64,000 nt of DNA from JANQPA01 sp964628385 (GTDB lineage: Bacteria > Bacteroidota > Bacteroidia > Chitinophagales > Saprospiraceae), in assembly GCA_964628385.1 (NCBI GenBank), contig CAZVOD010000012.1:1-64000 (forward strand), in the 5' to 3' direction. The notes under the pieces were generated by a model. It did not search any database, was not told where the DNA came from, and was given only the letters and a program-made list of their open reading frames with translations. The translations under genes and the position numbers were made by a program. The stretch's first letter is position 1. Every line of letters begins with the position of its first letter. Below, one piece after another: positions 56,530 through 64,000 of the stretch.

Positions 56530-56625
56530 CTTTGTATTTGTAATGCATTGACATTTAATTGTAATCTCATTAAAATAAGTCTTTATATAGGGTAGTCTCG
56601 ACCGCTACCCTATTTTTTTTGTTTG
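56530..56625 (+). ncRNA. possible short transcript with strong terminator
   Basis: TTTG (about 56530) and a T/A tract 19 nt later resemble a Bacteroidota promoter. About 35 nt downstream is a perfect hairpin ATAGGGTAG (56587-56595) / CTACCCTAT (56605-56613) followed by eight Ts. No ORF exists in 56366-56669. The overall layout is like the 46600-46690 unit. It could be a small RNA or just a detached terminator. Confidence 0.3.
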
Positions 56626-56669
56626 AAAATAAAATCTAACTACTCTTTCGTTCCTAAAATCATAGGTAC

Positions 56670-57260
56670 ATGAAAACCAAAATACTTTGGGCTCAACCCT
56701 TACTTACCCTTACACTCAGCGTTTTTTTAGTCGCTTGTAACCAGAATAAATGGCCGGAAAAAACCTACGTCCGGGATTCCGAATATTTAGCTGAAGTGGA
56801 AAATGATCCTCGCCTTGGGATTAGCCTGCAGCCTCCTTTACAATGGATGAAAGCTCCGCTGATTAATCCGGAAGTCTACAGCAAAGCCTTAAAAGAGGTT
56901 AGCCATTATCCTTTGGAAGTGAGGAGTATGTTCTTAAATAACAATATCAGAAGTATGATTCTCATTTCTGACATCCATGAAGCTACCAATGCCGATATTC
57001 AGAAGCTAAGGAAAGAATACAAAACACTTTTAAATCCCAAGGAAATGTGGGATGAAGTCAGAGCTTCCAAGGTTAAAATCAATGACCTAACCGCTGATGA
57101 ATACATCACAGAGAGTGATGTCCTAATAGGCTACAAACTCCTTTTTACCGAGAATACAGACCAGCCGTTTCAGGTTGATTTTTTTCTGCCAAAATCTTAC
57201 ATGACTGAAGATACTAAAGAAATGGTAGCAGCTTTTCTGGGTTCTATTGAGCAGGATTAG
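56670..57260 (+). CDS. lipoprotein of unknown function
   Basis: 196 aa; signal ends FLVACNQ (Cys23). The mature part (RLGISLQPPLQWMKAPLINP; FLNNNIRSMILISDIHEATN; VQVDFFLP-like QPFQVDFFLPKSY) looks like a single alpha/beta domain of the kind seen in PsbP-like or DUF-type surface lipoproteins. I cannot name the family. It has its own upstream terminator-bounded region and converges with the beta-barrel gene across a family 1 repeat. Confidence 0.6.
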   Translation: MKTKILWAQPLLTLTLSVFLVACNQNKWPEKTYVRDSEYLAEVENDPRLGISLQPPLQWMKAPLINPEVYSKALKEVSHYPLEVRSMFLNNNIRSMILISDIHEATNADIQKLRKEYKTLLNPKEMWDEVRASKVKINDLTADEYITESDVLIGYKLLFTENTDQPFQVDFFLPKSYMTEDTKEMVAAFLGSIEQD

Positions 57261-57281
57261 TAGGAATTTTAGTAGACTTGT

Positions 57282-57357
57282 TTCGAAGGGATAGAATAGT
57301 GGTAAAATTGAACCAATTTAAGCCTATTTTAATACCTGCAAAACAAGTCTCGTATCT
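57282..57357. repeat. palindromic intergenic repeat, full copy E (family 1)
   Basis: About 75 bp with left end GACTTGTTTCGAAGG, interior ATAGTGGTAAAATTGAACCA, and right end CCTGCAAAACAAGTC. The ends are imperfect inverted repeats. It lies between convergent stops at 57260 and 57406. It is the best reference copy for the family. Confidence 0.8.
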
Positions 57358-57405
57358 CTCTTTTATAGAATAACAATGAAAGCGGCAGCCAGGAAGTTTA
57401 AATGG

Positions 57406-58137
57406 CTAGAATAATTTGTAGGCGATACCGACATTTATATTCAGAAAAGTAATCACAGTTGGAACTTCGGGAGCTACTTCATCCGGCAATCCCAGAGAGT
57501 AATCCGGCTGCGCCTGCGCATAAAGCACTCCAAAACGTATTCCCCAGTCATTTTCTTTGCCGACATAGTAGATAAAATCAGATGCCAGGAAGAAGGAAGC
57601 CACGATCTGGGAATCTTCAGGATTGGCAGCAGCCAGGCCTCCCAGTTCACTAGTAACGCTTACCGCGAAGTTATCAATTGTACTACGTACCAGACCGAAG
57701 CCGCCGCGGAAATCCCAGGCCAGGTTAGTCACATCACAGGGAATAAGTCGAATGAAGGGGCCGGCCATCAAAAGGGCAGAAGTATAATTTCCGGCTGTTA
57801 AATCCACAGAAGATGCCAGGTAATTCTGAACAAAAGCATCGCTAAGATCATTCTCATCTATGTCATGTATTTGATATGCCAACAGGCCATTGATACCGAA
57901 GCGCCTGTTTTTACTTAAAAACCAATGTACGCCAAGCTCAGCACCGAACCCGGATTTGGCAAATCCACCCTCGTCAAGCCGTTCATTACCATATTTTCCT
58001 ACGGGAAGAGATGGCCCTGTAGCCAGGTGAATTTCCAGGCGGGGTTTTAATTCATCAGGTAGGGTATCACATTGAAATTGTGCTGTAAGCGGACAAGTCC
58101 AAAGACCAATTAAAAGGATGCTGAGTAGATGTTTCAT
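57406..58137 (-). CDS. outer-membrane beta-barrel-like protein
   Basis: 243 aa with a signal peptide (to about 19) and alternating hydrophobic strands (LEIHLATGPSLPVGKYG; FGAELGVHWFLSKNRRFGIN; WGIRFGVLYAQAQPDYSLG), ending in the aromatic-terminated strand NINVGIAYKLF. This is consistent with an eight-to-ten-strand porin-like/OMP b-brl family. One early Cys pair (QCDTLPDEL, IPCDV) may form a disulfide. Ligand unknown. Confidence 0.75.
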   Translation of the reverse strand: MKHLLSILLIGLWTCPLTAQFQCDTLPDELKPRLEIHLATGPSLPVGKYGNERLDEGGFAKSGFGAELGVHWFLSKNRRFGINGLLAYQIHDIDENDLSDAFVQNYLASSVDLTAGNYTSALLMAGPFIRLIPCDVTNLAWDFRGGFGLVRSTIDNFAVSVTSELGGLAAANPEDSQIVASFFLASDFIYYVGKENDWGIRFGVLYAQAQPDYSLGLPDEVAPEVPTVITFLNINVGIAYKLF

Positions 58138-58385
58138 AAGCAGAATGTTGACTGAAATTGATTATTTTTAAATCACTTTATTAAGATTTTGATAACGCTT
58201 CGGTTAAGTGATTTGCCGTTATACAAAATGAGATTGAAAATTCCCTGTTCTTCTGTATCCAAAATCCAGAAAATTAAAAATATTAATTTTTATTTAAATA
58301 TCTCAAATTTTAGTTGCCCCTCTGCAGAGAAAAACGAATTTACTAACACAAACAAACGTTTTACAAACGCGCAACAAGAACACCA

Positions 58386-61300
58386 ATGTTCAAAAGCAAA
58401 AAAATCCTGAAAATTACTGCCAGAATTATTCTTTATGCTTTAGGCTTTATCCTCTTGCTATTGATCCTACTCAACTTACCGCCTGTGCAAAACTTTCTCT
58501 CCAAACAGGTAGCCAATTACCTAAGCAATGAGCTCAATACCGAAGTTAGTGTGAAGGGAGTATACTGGAAATTACCTAAATACATTTCCATACAAAAAAT
58601 ATACGTTGAAGACCAACAGAAAGATACATTGGTGTATGCAGGTGAGATTAGAGCTGACCTAAAATTGTCAAAAATTTTTCAGCAGGAAATAGGCATTAAA
58701 AGTGTTCTGCTTAATCAGATCAAACTTAATGTATATCCCACTGGAAATGGCAGTAATATTGATTTTATTATTGAAAACTTTTCTGCTGACCGTACTCAAG
58801 CCCAACCAAAAAGGGTGCCGGAAGATACCTCTTCAAGTGCCTGGAAAATCACTTTCCCCGGTACAACACTACTATTACAGAATATTGATGCTTATTACGC
58901 TGATCAATCGCAATCCTATGACTTTGAAATTGGGGAGTTAAGTGCTAATGCCGAAAATATTGACCTAGAACAACAATTGTTCCGGCTCAATGAACTCAAC
59001 CTCGCTAATACCCGTGCATTTATAAGCCTTGGCGAGCAGGATTCTACCGTTACCGATACCAGTAGTAACCCGCTAGCTTTAACCCTGGGTACGCACCATA
59101 TCAACTTTGATAACGTTGACTTTGGCCTCGATATGCCCGAATTATCTATAAGAACCAGGGTAGGTATTTTGGATGCCGATGAGGTTGATTTCAGTATGGG
59201 GCAATCTATGGATATTAACGTACAAAAATTTCTCCTCAATCGGAGTTTTTTCAGCTATGAAGTACCGGGTACGCCTAAAATTGAAGGGTTTGACCCCAAT
59301 CATTTTAGTTTGGAAAACATCAATATAGATGTTGCCGATGTCACTTACCACGACCTAGATGTTTACGCTACTATCAACAACCTGGCGGCTAAAGAACCCA
59401 AAGGCGTAGAACTAAAAAGCATGCAAGCTCAGGTACATTACAATCCGGACACGGCCGAAGTGCATCAGCTCAAAATGGCCACTGATAAGTCCAATTTACT
59501 GGCTTATCATACCCTGGTAACCTTTCCCTTTGTAACTTCTGATGCGCCATTGGGAGCCATACGATTAAAAAGTGATATTGAGCGCGGCGTTTTTCATCCC
59601 AGAGATGCTATTTTCTTTGCACCACTACTTGAGGAATTTTGGTTTATTGAAAAAAATATTGACCGCACGGTAAGGCTGCGAGCTAATATTGACGGAAAGC
59701 TCAACGAATTAGCTATCAAACAACTGGATTTCAAAGGCTGGGATACTCACCTAAATGTTGACGGAACCCTGTATGAACCGCTAGACCTGGAAAAGACTTT
59801 CTTTGACTTCAAAGCCAACATTATAGAAGCCTCCCAGGAAGGCCTGCAAACCTGGATTCCGCCCAACACCTTACCGGATTACATAGAACTTCCGGCTTCA
59901 ACGCTGGCTCGGGCAAAAATTAAAGGATTTATAAATGATTTGGCGATTGATCTCGAAGCAACTAACACTTCTCCTATCGAGCCGATCTGTTCTAGAGTTG
60001 TGGCCAGTACGCAGCTCAGAAATGCCACCAAAACAGATAGCCTTAGCTTTACTGTCAACATAGATACTTTGTATACCAGTAAAAGTGGATTATTGAATTT
60101 TATTCCGGCTACTGCCCTACCCGACTATATTGATCTACCTCCCGAAATAGAGCTCAGAGGACAGCTTAATGGTGACCTGGATATCATTTACACCGATTTT
60201 AAGCTTTATGCTATCCGTGGCGGTAACTTCAGTTACTTGAATTCAGTGGGTAATATCAAAGACTTCTTTGGAGGCGGTGATCCTAAATTCGATATTTCTA
60301 TAAAAGAAATGGATTTGAAAGAAGAAGAGATCTTGGCTTTTATTCCTAAAGGTATTTTACCACCTTACATAAAAATACCCGGCATTAACGGAGCAGAAGG
60401 TTTTGTAAGAGGAAAACAGGGAGACCTGGAGTCTACTTTCCAGATCAAAACGGAAGTAGGGAACCTGAAAGCCAAAGGTTTTTTGAGGGATTCTACCTAC
60501 GAAATGGAGGTAGACCTCAATTCATTTGATATTAAGAAACTCTTCCAACCGGGAAAGTACGAGGAAGTAGTAGGCGTGCCGATTTCTTCATTTGGCGCCA
60601 CCCTCTTTGTTTCTGGCCAGGGTTTTAACCCGGACAGCAACCTGTTGGCCAGCTACAAACTGGTTATTAAGCCCAATGATGAATTATATAAATGGAAGGA
60701 AGGAATAGTGGTAGAAGGTGTTATTGATCGTCAATCGGGCACTATGAATGCCAGGGTAAACGAAAATGGGATCAGTGGCAAGGCCAATTCTATTGCCAAT
60801 TTCAACCAACCGAACGAAGCGTTTGACTTCAGTTTAAATTTGAATGAGTTTAATTTTACCAAACTCAACCTCACTCCTATTCCTTTTAGTGTGAGAGGAA
60901 GCCTTACAGCCGATAGTGAAGGCAGCGCACTCAGTGATCTGACGGGGCAGCTGCGGCTAGACAATTGGGTAATAAATTACGATACCCTGCAGCAAAGTAT
61001 TGATAGTCTGGTTTTAACCGCTGATTTGGATACTACCTTCAACAAAATAGCCGTGGAATCTGACCTTATTTATGGTAATTTGGATGGTAAATTTTCTTTT
61101 GGAGAAATTGCTCAGCAAATACAGTTGCAGGCCAGTAGCTACTTTGATCCTACCGTACAATTAGAGGATACCCTGCCGGGGCTTCGGGATGCTTTCATGA
61201 ATATGTATTTTGAAATTGATAAACCGGAGCTGCTTACAATGGGCTACATTCCGGGGCTAGAAAAACTTGATCCCTGCTTTATTCTTGGCTCTTTTAATGC

Positions 61301-63728
61301 CGCTGAGAAAACCCTTAAGTTGTACTCTGAAGTACCTTATCTCAAATATTCAGATTATGAACTCAATCAATTGTTTTTCTTCTTTACTTCTGACAAAGAT
61401 GCCCTGCAATATGAGCTGAATTTTCAGGACATTTTCTTGTTTGAAGAATATCAGGTACAAAATGTCAATTTCACAGGGGAAGCAGAATCCGGTAGGCTTA
61501 CTACCCGCTTCAATCAGCGAGACAGTAGCCTAACCGAACGCTTTAATATTGAAGCCAGGGTGCTCAAGGAAGCTGATCAATTTGAGATTGCTTTTGATCC
61601 GGATTTATTGCTCAACTACCAAGACTGGCAGCTCAAGCCCAGTAATCGCATACTCTACGGAGCTAACAACGTCAATGTAATTGATTGGCGATTGAGCTAC
61701 GATAATCAATATATAGAATTGATCAGTAATGAATTAAATACAGAAAATCTCTCCTTTGAATTTGGTCAATTCGACCTGAATTTTGTGGCCGATTTGATTG
61801 AATATGACAGTAAAATCGTAGGAGGTATTCTTAGTGGTCAGGCGGACCTGTATAACATTTTTAGCAAACCCGCTCTGAAAACTGAATTAACAATTAAGGA
61901 TTTGAATCTTCTTCAGGCTACCCTAGGTGATCTTCAGGCTAAAGTCAATTATGATACCACTCAGCTAGCCACCATCAATGCCAGTTTTCAGGGATATGGC
62001 AATGACCTGACAATTGCCGGAAAATACCGCGCTGATTCACTTCGGGAAGATTTCAACTTTGACCTGGGAATCAATCAACTAGATTTATCCAACTTTGAAC
62101 CTACACTCACTGACTATCTCGGCCTTTTGAAAGGTAATTTGAAAGGAGATTTAAAGATCAGTGGAGAAACAAAGGCTCCTAAACTTCAGGGGACCCTAAA
62201 TCTTCAGCAAGCTGCCGTTCGTCCTAACATGCTGAAAACCCGCTTCAATTTAAATGATGTGGCTGTACAATTCAACAAAGAAGGATTTACAATCCCTGAG
62301 TGTATCATACGAGATTCGCTGGGCCAGAAAGCCACTTTTTCCGCTCAGGTACTTACCTATAACTATCAGAACTTCGGCCTGGTGATGAATTTCGATGCTA
62401 AAAACTTTATGCTACTCAATACCACAGAAGATGACAATGAATTGTATTACGGTAAAATGGTAGCTGATGTAAGTGCTGAAATTATCGGGGATTTTGAAGA
62501 GCCGGTAATTACTGTTGATGCTAAATCTGAAGAAGGCTCTGACCTCACTTACGTTTATTCTGTAGGCGGTATTCAGAGCATTGACAAAGGGGATGGCGTC
62601 GTTGAATTCGTCAGCCTGGATACGGTAGGCCAGGAAAAAAAGGAGGGCATTATTGGAGAGATCCGTACCGGCTATGGTCTGGATATTTCTGTTAATGCCA
62701 GCATCAATGATAATTTGAAAATCAAAGTAATCACCGATGAGTTGTCAGGCGACAACTTCGTAGGGCAAGGAGAGGGAGATATCTCCCTGCGAATGCTTCC
62801 CAATAATGATATAGAGCTCACCGGGCGGATAGAATTACTCAGTGGAGACTATCAATTTACTTATTCGGAAGTAATCAGAAGGCAATTTCAGGTAGAACCC
62901 GGTTCTTACGTAGCTTTTGTGGGTTCTCCTTATAACCCTGAGTTGGGCCTGACGGCTAATTATCAGACTAAGACTTCTCCGTATCCGCTAATTATTTCCA
63001 CGTTGGGTGGCGAAGGTAATGTATCAGAAACGGACCGGGCCTACTGGAAAGAAAACCTGCAGAGACCAGAGACTTTTATTGCCAAGATCAATGTGAATGG
63101 ACCCTTGGAAGATATAGAATTATCTACGGATATCGCTTACCCTAATATCAGAGGTAATTCAAATAGCCAGGAGGTTAGAGATGCCCTGAGCAGAATTCGG
63201 GTAGATGAAAGTAAGATGAATACTCAGGCATTCAGTCTGGTACTCTTTAATGGATTTATTGCAGAAGATATTGGCAGTGGCGGCGGTGGTTTTTCTATGG
63301 CCGACGTAGAAGCCGGACTAAGCAATGTTATCACCAAGCAGCTTAACAACCTTGCCAATCAGTATATCAAGTTTGTAGACCTTGATTTTGGCATTGATAA
63401 TGCCGGAAATTCTTCCGGTAATCTATTTGAAGATTCTGACTTCCGGGTTAGCCTGAAGAAAAGTTTCCTGGATGACCGCCTTACGGTCAATGTGGATGGT
63501 GTAGCCAGCACTCGCGAGGAGGCCAGCCAGTCAGGGTATTATTTAAATAACATTTCTATAGAATACTCTTTAAGTGAAAAGGGGATTATGAAAATCAGGC
63601 TTTTTAACAAGCGCGAAACAGAAGATGTCTTTAACGGAGATGTAGTAAAACTGGGTGGAGCACTACTTTTCTCAAAAGATTTTGACCGCCTTAGTTTATT
63701 TGGAAATAAGAAAAATGGAAAAGAATAA
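58386..63728 (+). CDS. tamB: TamB-like translocation and assembly module / AsmA-type inner-membrane protein
   Basis: 1780 aa. An N-terminal membrane helix (about 14-32) is followed by a very long periplasmic region of repeating beta segments, each with an LxLxGxL-like pattern. It ends in the TamB/DUF490 domain (about 1380-1740): FSAQVLTYNYQNFGLVMNFD, VGQGEGDISLRMLPNNDIEL, GRIELLSGDYQFTY, and SLKKSFLDDRLTVNVDG. TamB spans the periplasm and helps lipid transport or OMP assembly (established for the family). The next gene, 7 bp on, encodes a lipoprotein TamA homologue, the arrangement seen in Bacteroidota (TamL). Confidence 0.92.
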   Translation: MFKSKKILKITARIILYALGFILLLLILLNLPPVQNFLSKQVANYLSNELNTEVSVKGVYWKLPKYISIQKIYVEDQQKDTLVYAGEIRADLKLSKIFQQEIGIKSVLLNQIKLNVYPTGNGSNIDFIIENFSADRTQAQPKRVPEDTSSSAWKITFPGTTLLLQNIDAYYADQSQSYDFEIGELSANAENIDLEQQLFRLNELNLANTRAFISLGEQDSTVTDTSSNPLALTLGTHHINFDNVDFGLDMPELSIRTRVGILDADEVDFSMGQSMDINVQKFLLNRSFFSYEVPGTPKIEGFDPNHFSLENINIDVADVTYHDLDVYATINNLAAKEPKGVELKSMQAQVHYNPDTAEVHQLKMATDKSNLLAYHTLVTFPFVTSDAPLGAIRLKSDIERGVFHPRDAIFFAPLLEEFWFIEKNIDRTVRLRANIDGKLNELAIKQLDFKGWDTHLNVDGTLYEPLDLEKTFFDFKANIIEASQEGLQTWIPPNTLPDYIELPASTLARAKIKGFINDLAIDLEATNTSPIEPICSRVVASTQLRNATKTDSLSFTVNIDTLYTSKSGLLNFIPATALPDYIDLPPEIELRGQLNGDLDIIYTDFKLYAIRGGNFSYLNSVGNIKDFFGGGDPKFDISIKEMDLKEEEILAFIPKGILPPYIKIPGINGAEGFVRGKQGDLESTFQIKTEVGNLKAKGFLRDSTYEMEVDLNSFDIKKLFQPGKYEEVVGVPISSFGATLFVSGQGFNPDSNLLASYKLVIKPNDELYKWKEGIVVEGVIDRQSGTMNARVNENGISGKANSIANFNQPNEAFDFSLNLNEFNFTKLNLTPIPFSVRGSLTADSEGSALSDLTGQLRLDNWVINYDTLQQSIDSLVLTADLDTTFNKIAVESDLIYGNLDGKFSFGEIAQQIQLQASSYFDPTVQLEDTLPGLRDAFMNMYFEIDKPELLTMGYIPGLEKLDPCFILGSFNAAEKTLKLYSEVPYLKYSDYELNQLFFFFTSDKDALQYELNFQDIFLFEEYQVQNVNFTGEAESGRLTTRFNQRDSSLTERFNIEARVLKEADQFEIAFDPDLLLNYQDWQLKPSNRILYGANNVNVIDWRLSYDNQYIELISNELNTENLSFEFGQFDLNFVADLIEYDSKIVGGILSGQADLYNIFSKPALKTELTIKDLNLLQATLGDLQAKVNYDTTQLATINASFQGYGNDLTIAGKYRADSLREDFNFDLGINQLDLSNFEPTLTDYLGLLKGNLKGDLKISGETKAPKLQGTLNLQQAAVRPNMLKTRFNLNDVAVQFNKEGFTIPECIIRDSLGQKATFSAQVLTYNYQNFGLVMNFDAKNFMLLNTTEDDNELYYGKMVADVSAEIIGDFEEPVITVDAKSEEGSDLTYVYSVGGIQSIDKGDGVVEFVSLDTVGQEKKEGIIGEIRTGYGLDISVNASINDNLKIKVITDELSGDNFVGQGEGDISLRMLPNNDIELTGRIELLSGDYQFTYSEVIRRQFQVEPGSYVAFVGSPYNPELGLTANYQTKTSPYPLIISTLGGEGNVSETDRAYWKENLQRPETFIAKINVNGPLEDIELSTDIAYPNIRGNSNSQEVRDALSRIRVDESKMNTQAFSLVLFNGFIAEDIGSGGGGFSMADVEAGLSNVITKQLNNLANQYIKFVDLDFGIDNAGNSSGNLFEDSDFRVSLKKSFLDDRLTVNVDGVASTREEASQSGYYLNNISIEYSLSEKGIMKIRLFNKRETEDVFNGDVVKLGGALLFSKDFDRLSLFGNKKNGKE

Positions 63729-63735
63729 ATACTCA

Positions 63736-64000
63736 TGAACAGCAGAACGTTAAAGATTTTTTACATACTTATCATTCTTTTCATAAGTTTTTCCTGTTCT
63801 ACAACCCGTTCACTGGAATCAGGTGAATACCTGTATACCGGCTCGAAAATCAATTTTGATTCTACGGCCAATGATAAGCAGACAGATATTCTTTACCCCA
63901 AAATGCAGGAATTGTTAGCCCCATCAACTAACCGGGAGTTGTTAGGAGTTCCGGTCAGATTGTACTGGTATAACTTCTTTCACGGTCCGAAAGATAAAGG
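63736..64000 (+). CDS. TamA/BamA-family lipoprotein (TamL-like), 5' part only
   Basis: 88 codons visible before the window ends. The lipoprotein signal ends ISFSCST (Cys21). The mature start (SLESGEYLYTGSKINFDS; NRELLGVPVRLYWYNFFHGP) resembles the N terminus of Bacteroidota BamA-family lipoproteins, before the POTRA and barrel domains. It starts 7 bp after tamB, so the two should be coexpressed and act together in the outer membrane. Confidence 0.8.

Overview
The window comes from a Bacteroidota chromosome, probably a free-living gliding member of the Cytophagia/Saprospiria grade. Evidence: a SusC/SusD pair, the gliding ABC genes gldA/gldF/gldG, a stand-alone GldM C-terminal domain protein, three secreted proteins with type IX secretion (T9SS) C-terminal sorting tails, many SPII lipoproteins, weak ribosome binding sites, and a TamB gene followed by a lipoprotein TamA (TamL-like). 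The genus cannot be fixed from sequence alone. No rRNA, tRNA, CRISPR array, intact transposase or prophage was seen.

Layout. 0.1-3.8 kb: a two-component pair (REC-HisKA-HATPase-REC-AraC hybrid and a membrane histidine kinase). 3.9-8.0 kb: a giant secreted Asp-box propeller protein. 8.1-9.6 kb: small envelope proteins and a decayed flavin disulfide reductase. 9.7-13.7 kb: the high-affinity phosphate transporter pstS-pstC-pstA-pstB, without phoU. 13.7-20.1 kb: an OmpA/DUF2135 protein, a GldM-like protein, a frameshifted ECF sigma gene, a dienoyl-CoA isomerase-like crotonase, small secreted proteins and a cytochrome c-glucose/sorbosone dehydrogenase fusion. 20.1-25.1 kb: proline dehydrogenase, aroE, a DUF368 transporter and a zinc phospholipase-like protein. 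25.1-30.6 kb: the gliding ABC cluster gldA-(secreted protein)-gldF-gldG-(pirin remnant)-DUF4340. 30.6-36.1 kb: a decayed enolase-superfamily epimerase, a large FAD/Fe-S oxidoreductase and a sterol-desaturase-family protein. 36.1-44.3 kb: a purple-acid-phosphatase-like enzyme, SusD and SusC on one strand, then a divergent TetR gene with a clear palindromic operator candidate. 44.4-51.5 kb: GNAT, MATE, an NlpC/P60-like protein, a TonB receptor next to a pyridoxal-kinase-like gene, and a membrane protein. 51.7-58.1 kb: a second phosphatase-like protein and a DUF4397 protein (both T9SS cargo), a lipoprotein and a beta-barrel protein. 58.4-64 kb: tamB and the start of a tamL-like gene, cut by the window edge.

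Themes. Phosphorus acquisition recurs (Pst transporter, two metallophosphatases, one of them behind a SusCD pair). Gliding and T9SS functions are spread over several loci. The window also holds four decayed genes (flavoprotein, ECF sigma, pirin, epimerase).

The least explained material is intergenic. One palindromic repeat of about 66-75 bp occurs in five full or partial copies, four of them between the 3' ends of convergent genes. A second, larger element built from GACATGTC palindromes occurs twice in opposite orientation. There are also several strong hairpins and two possible small RNA units.
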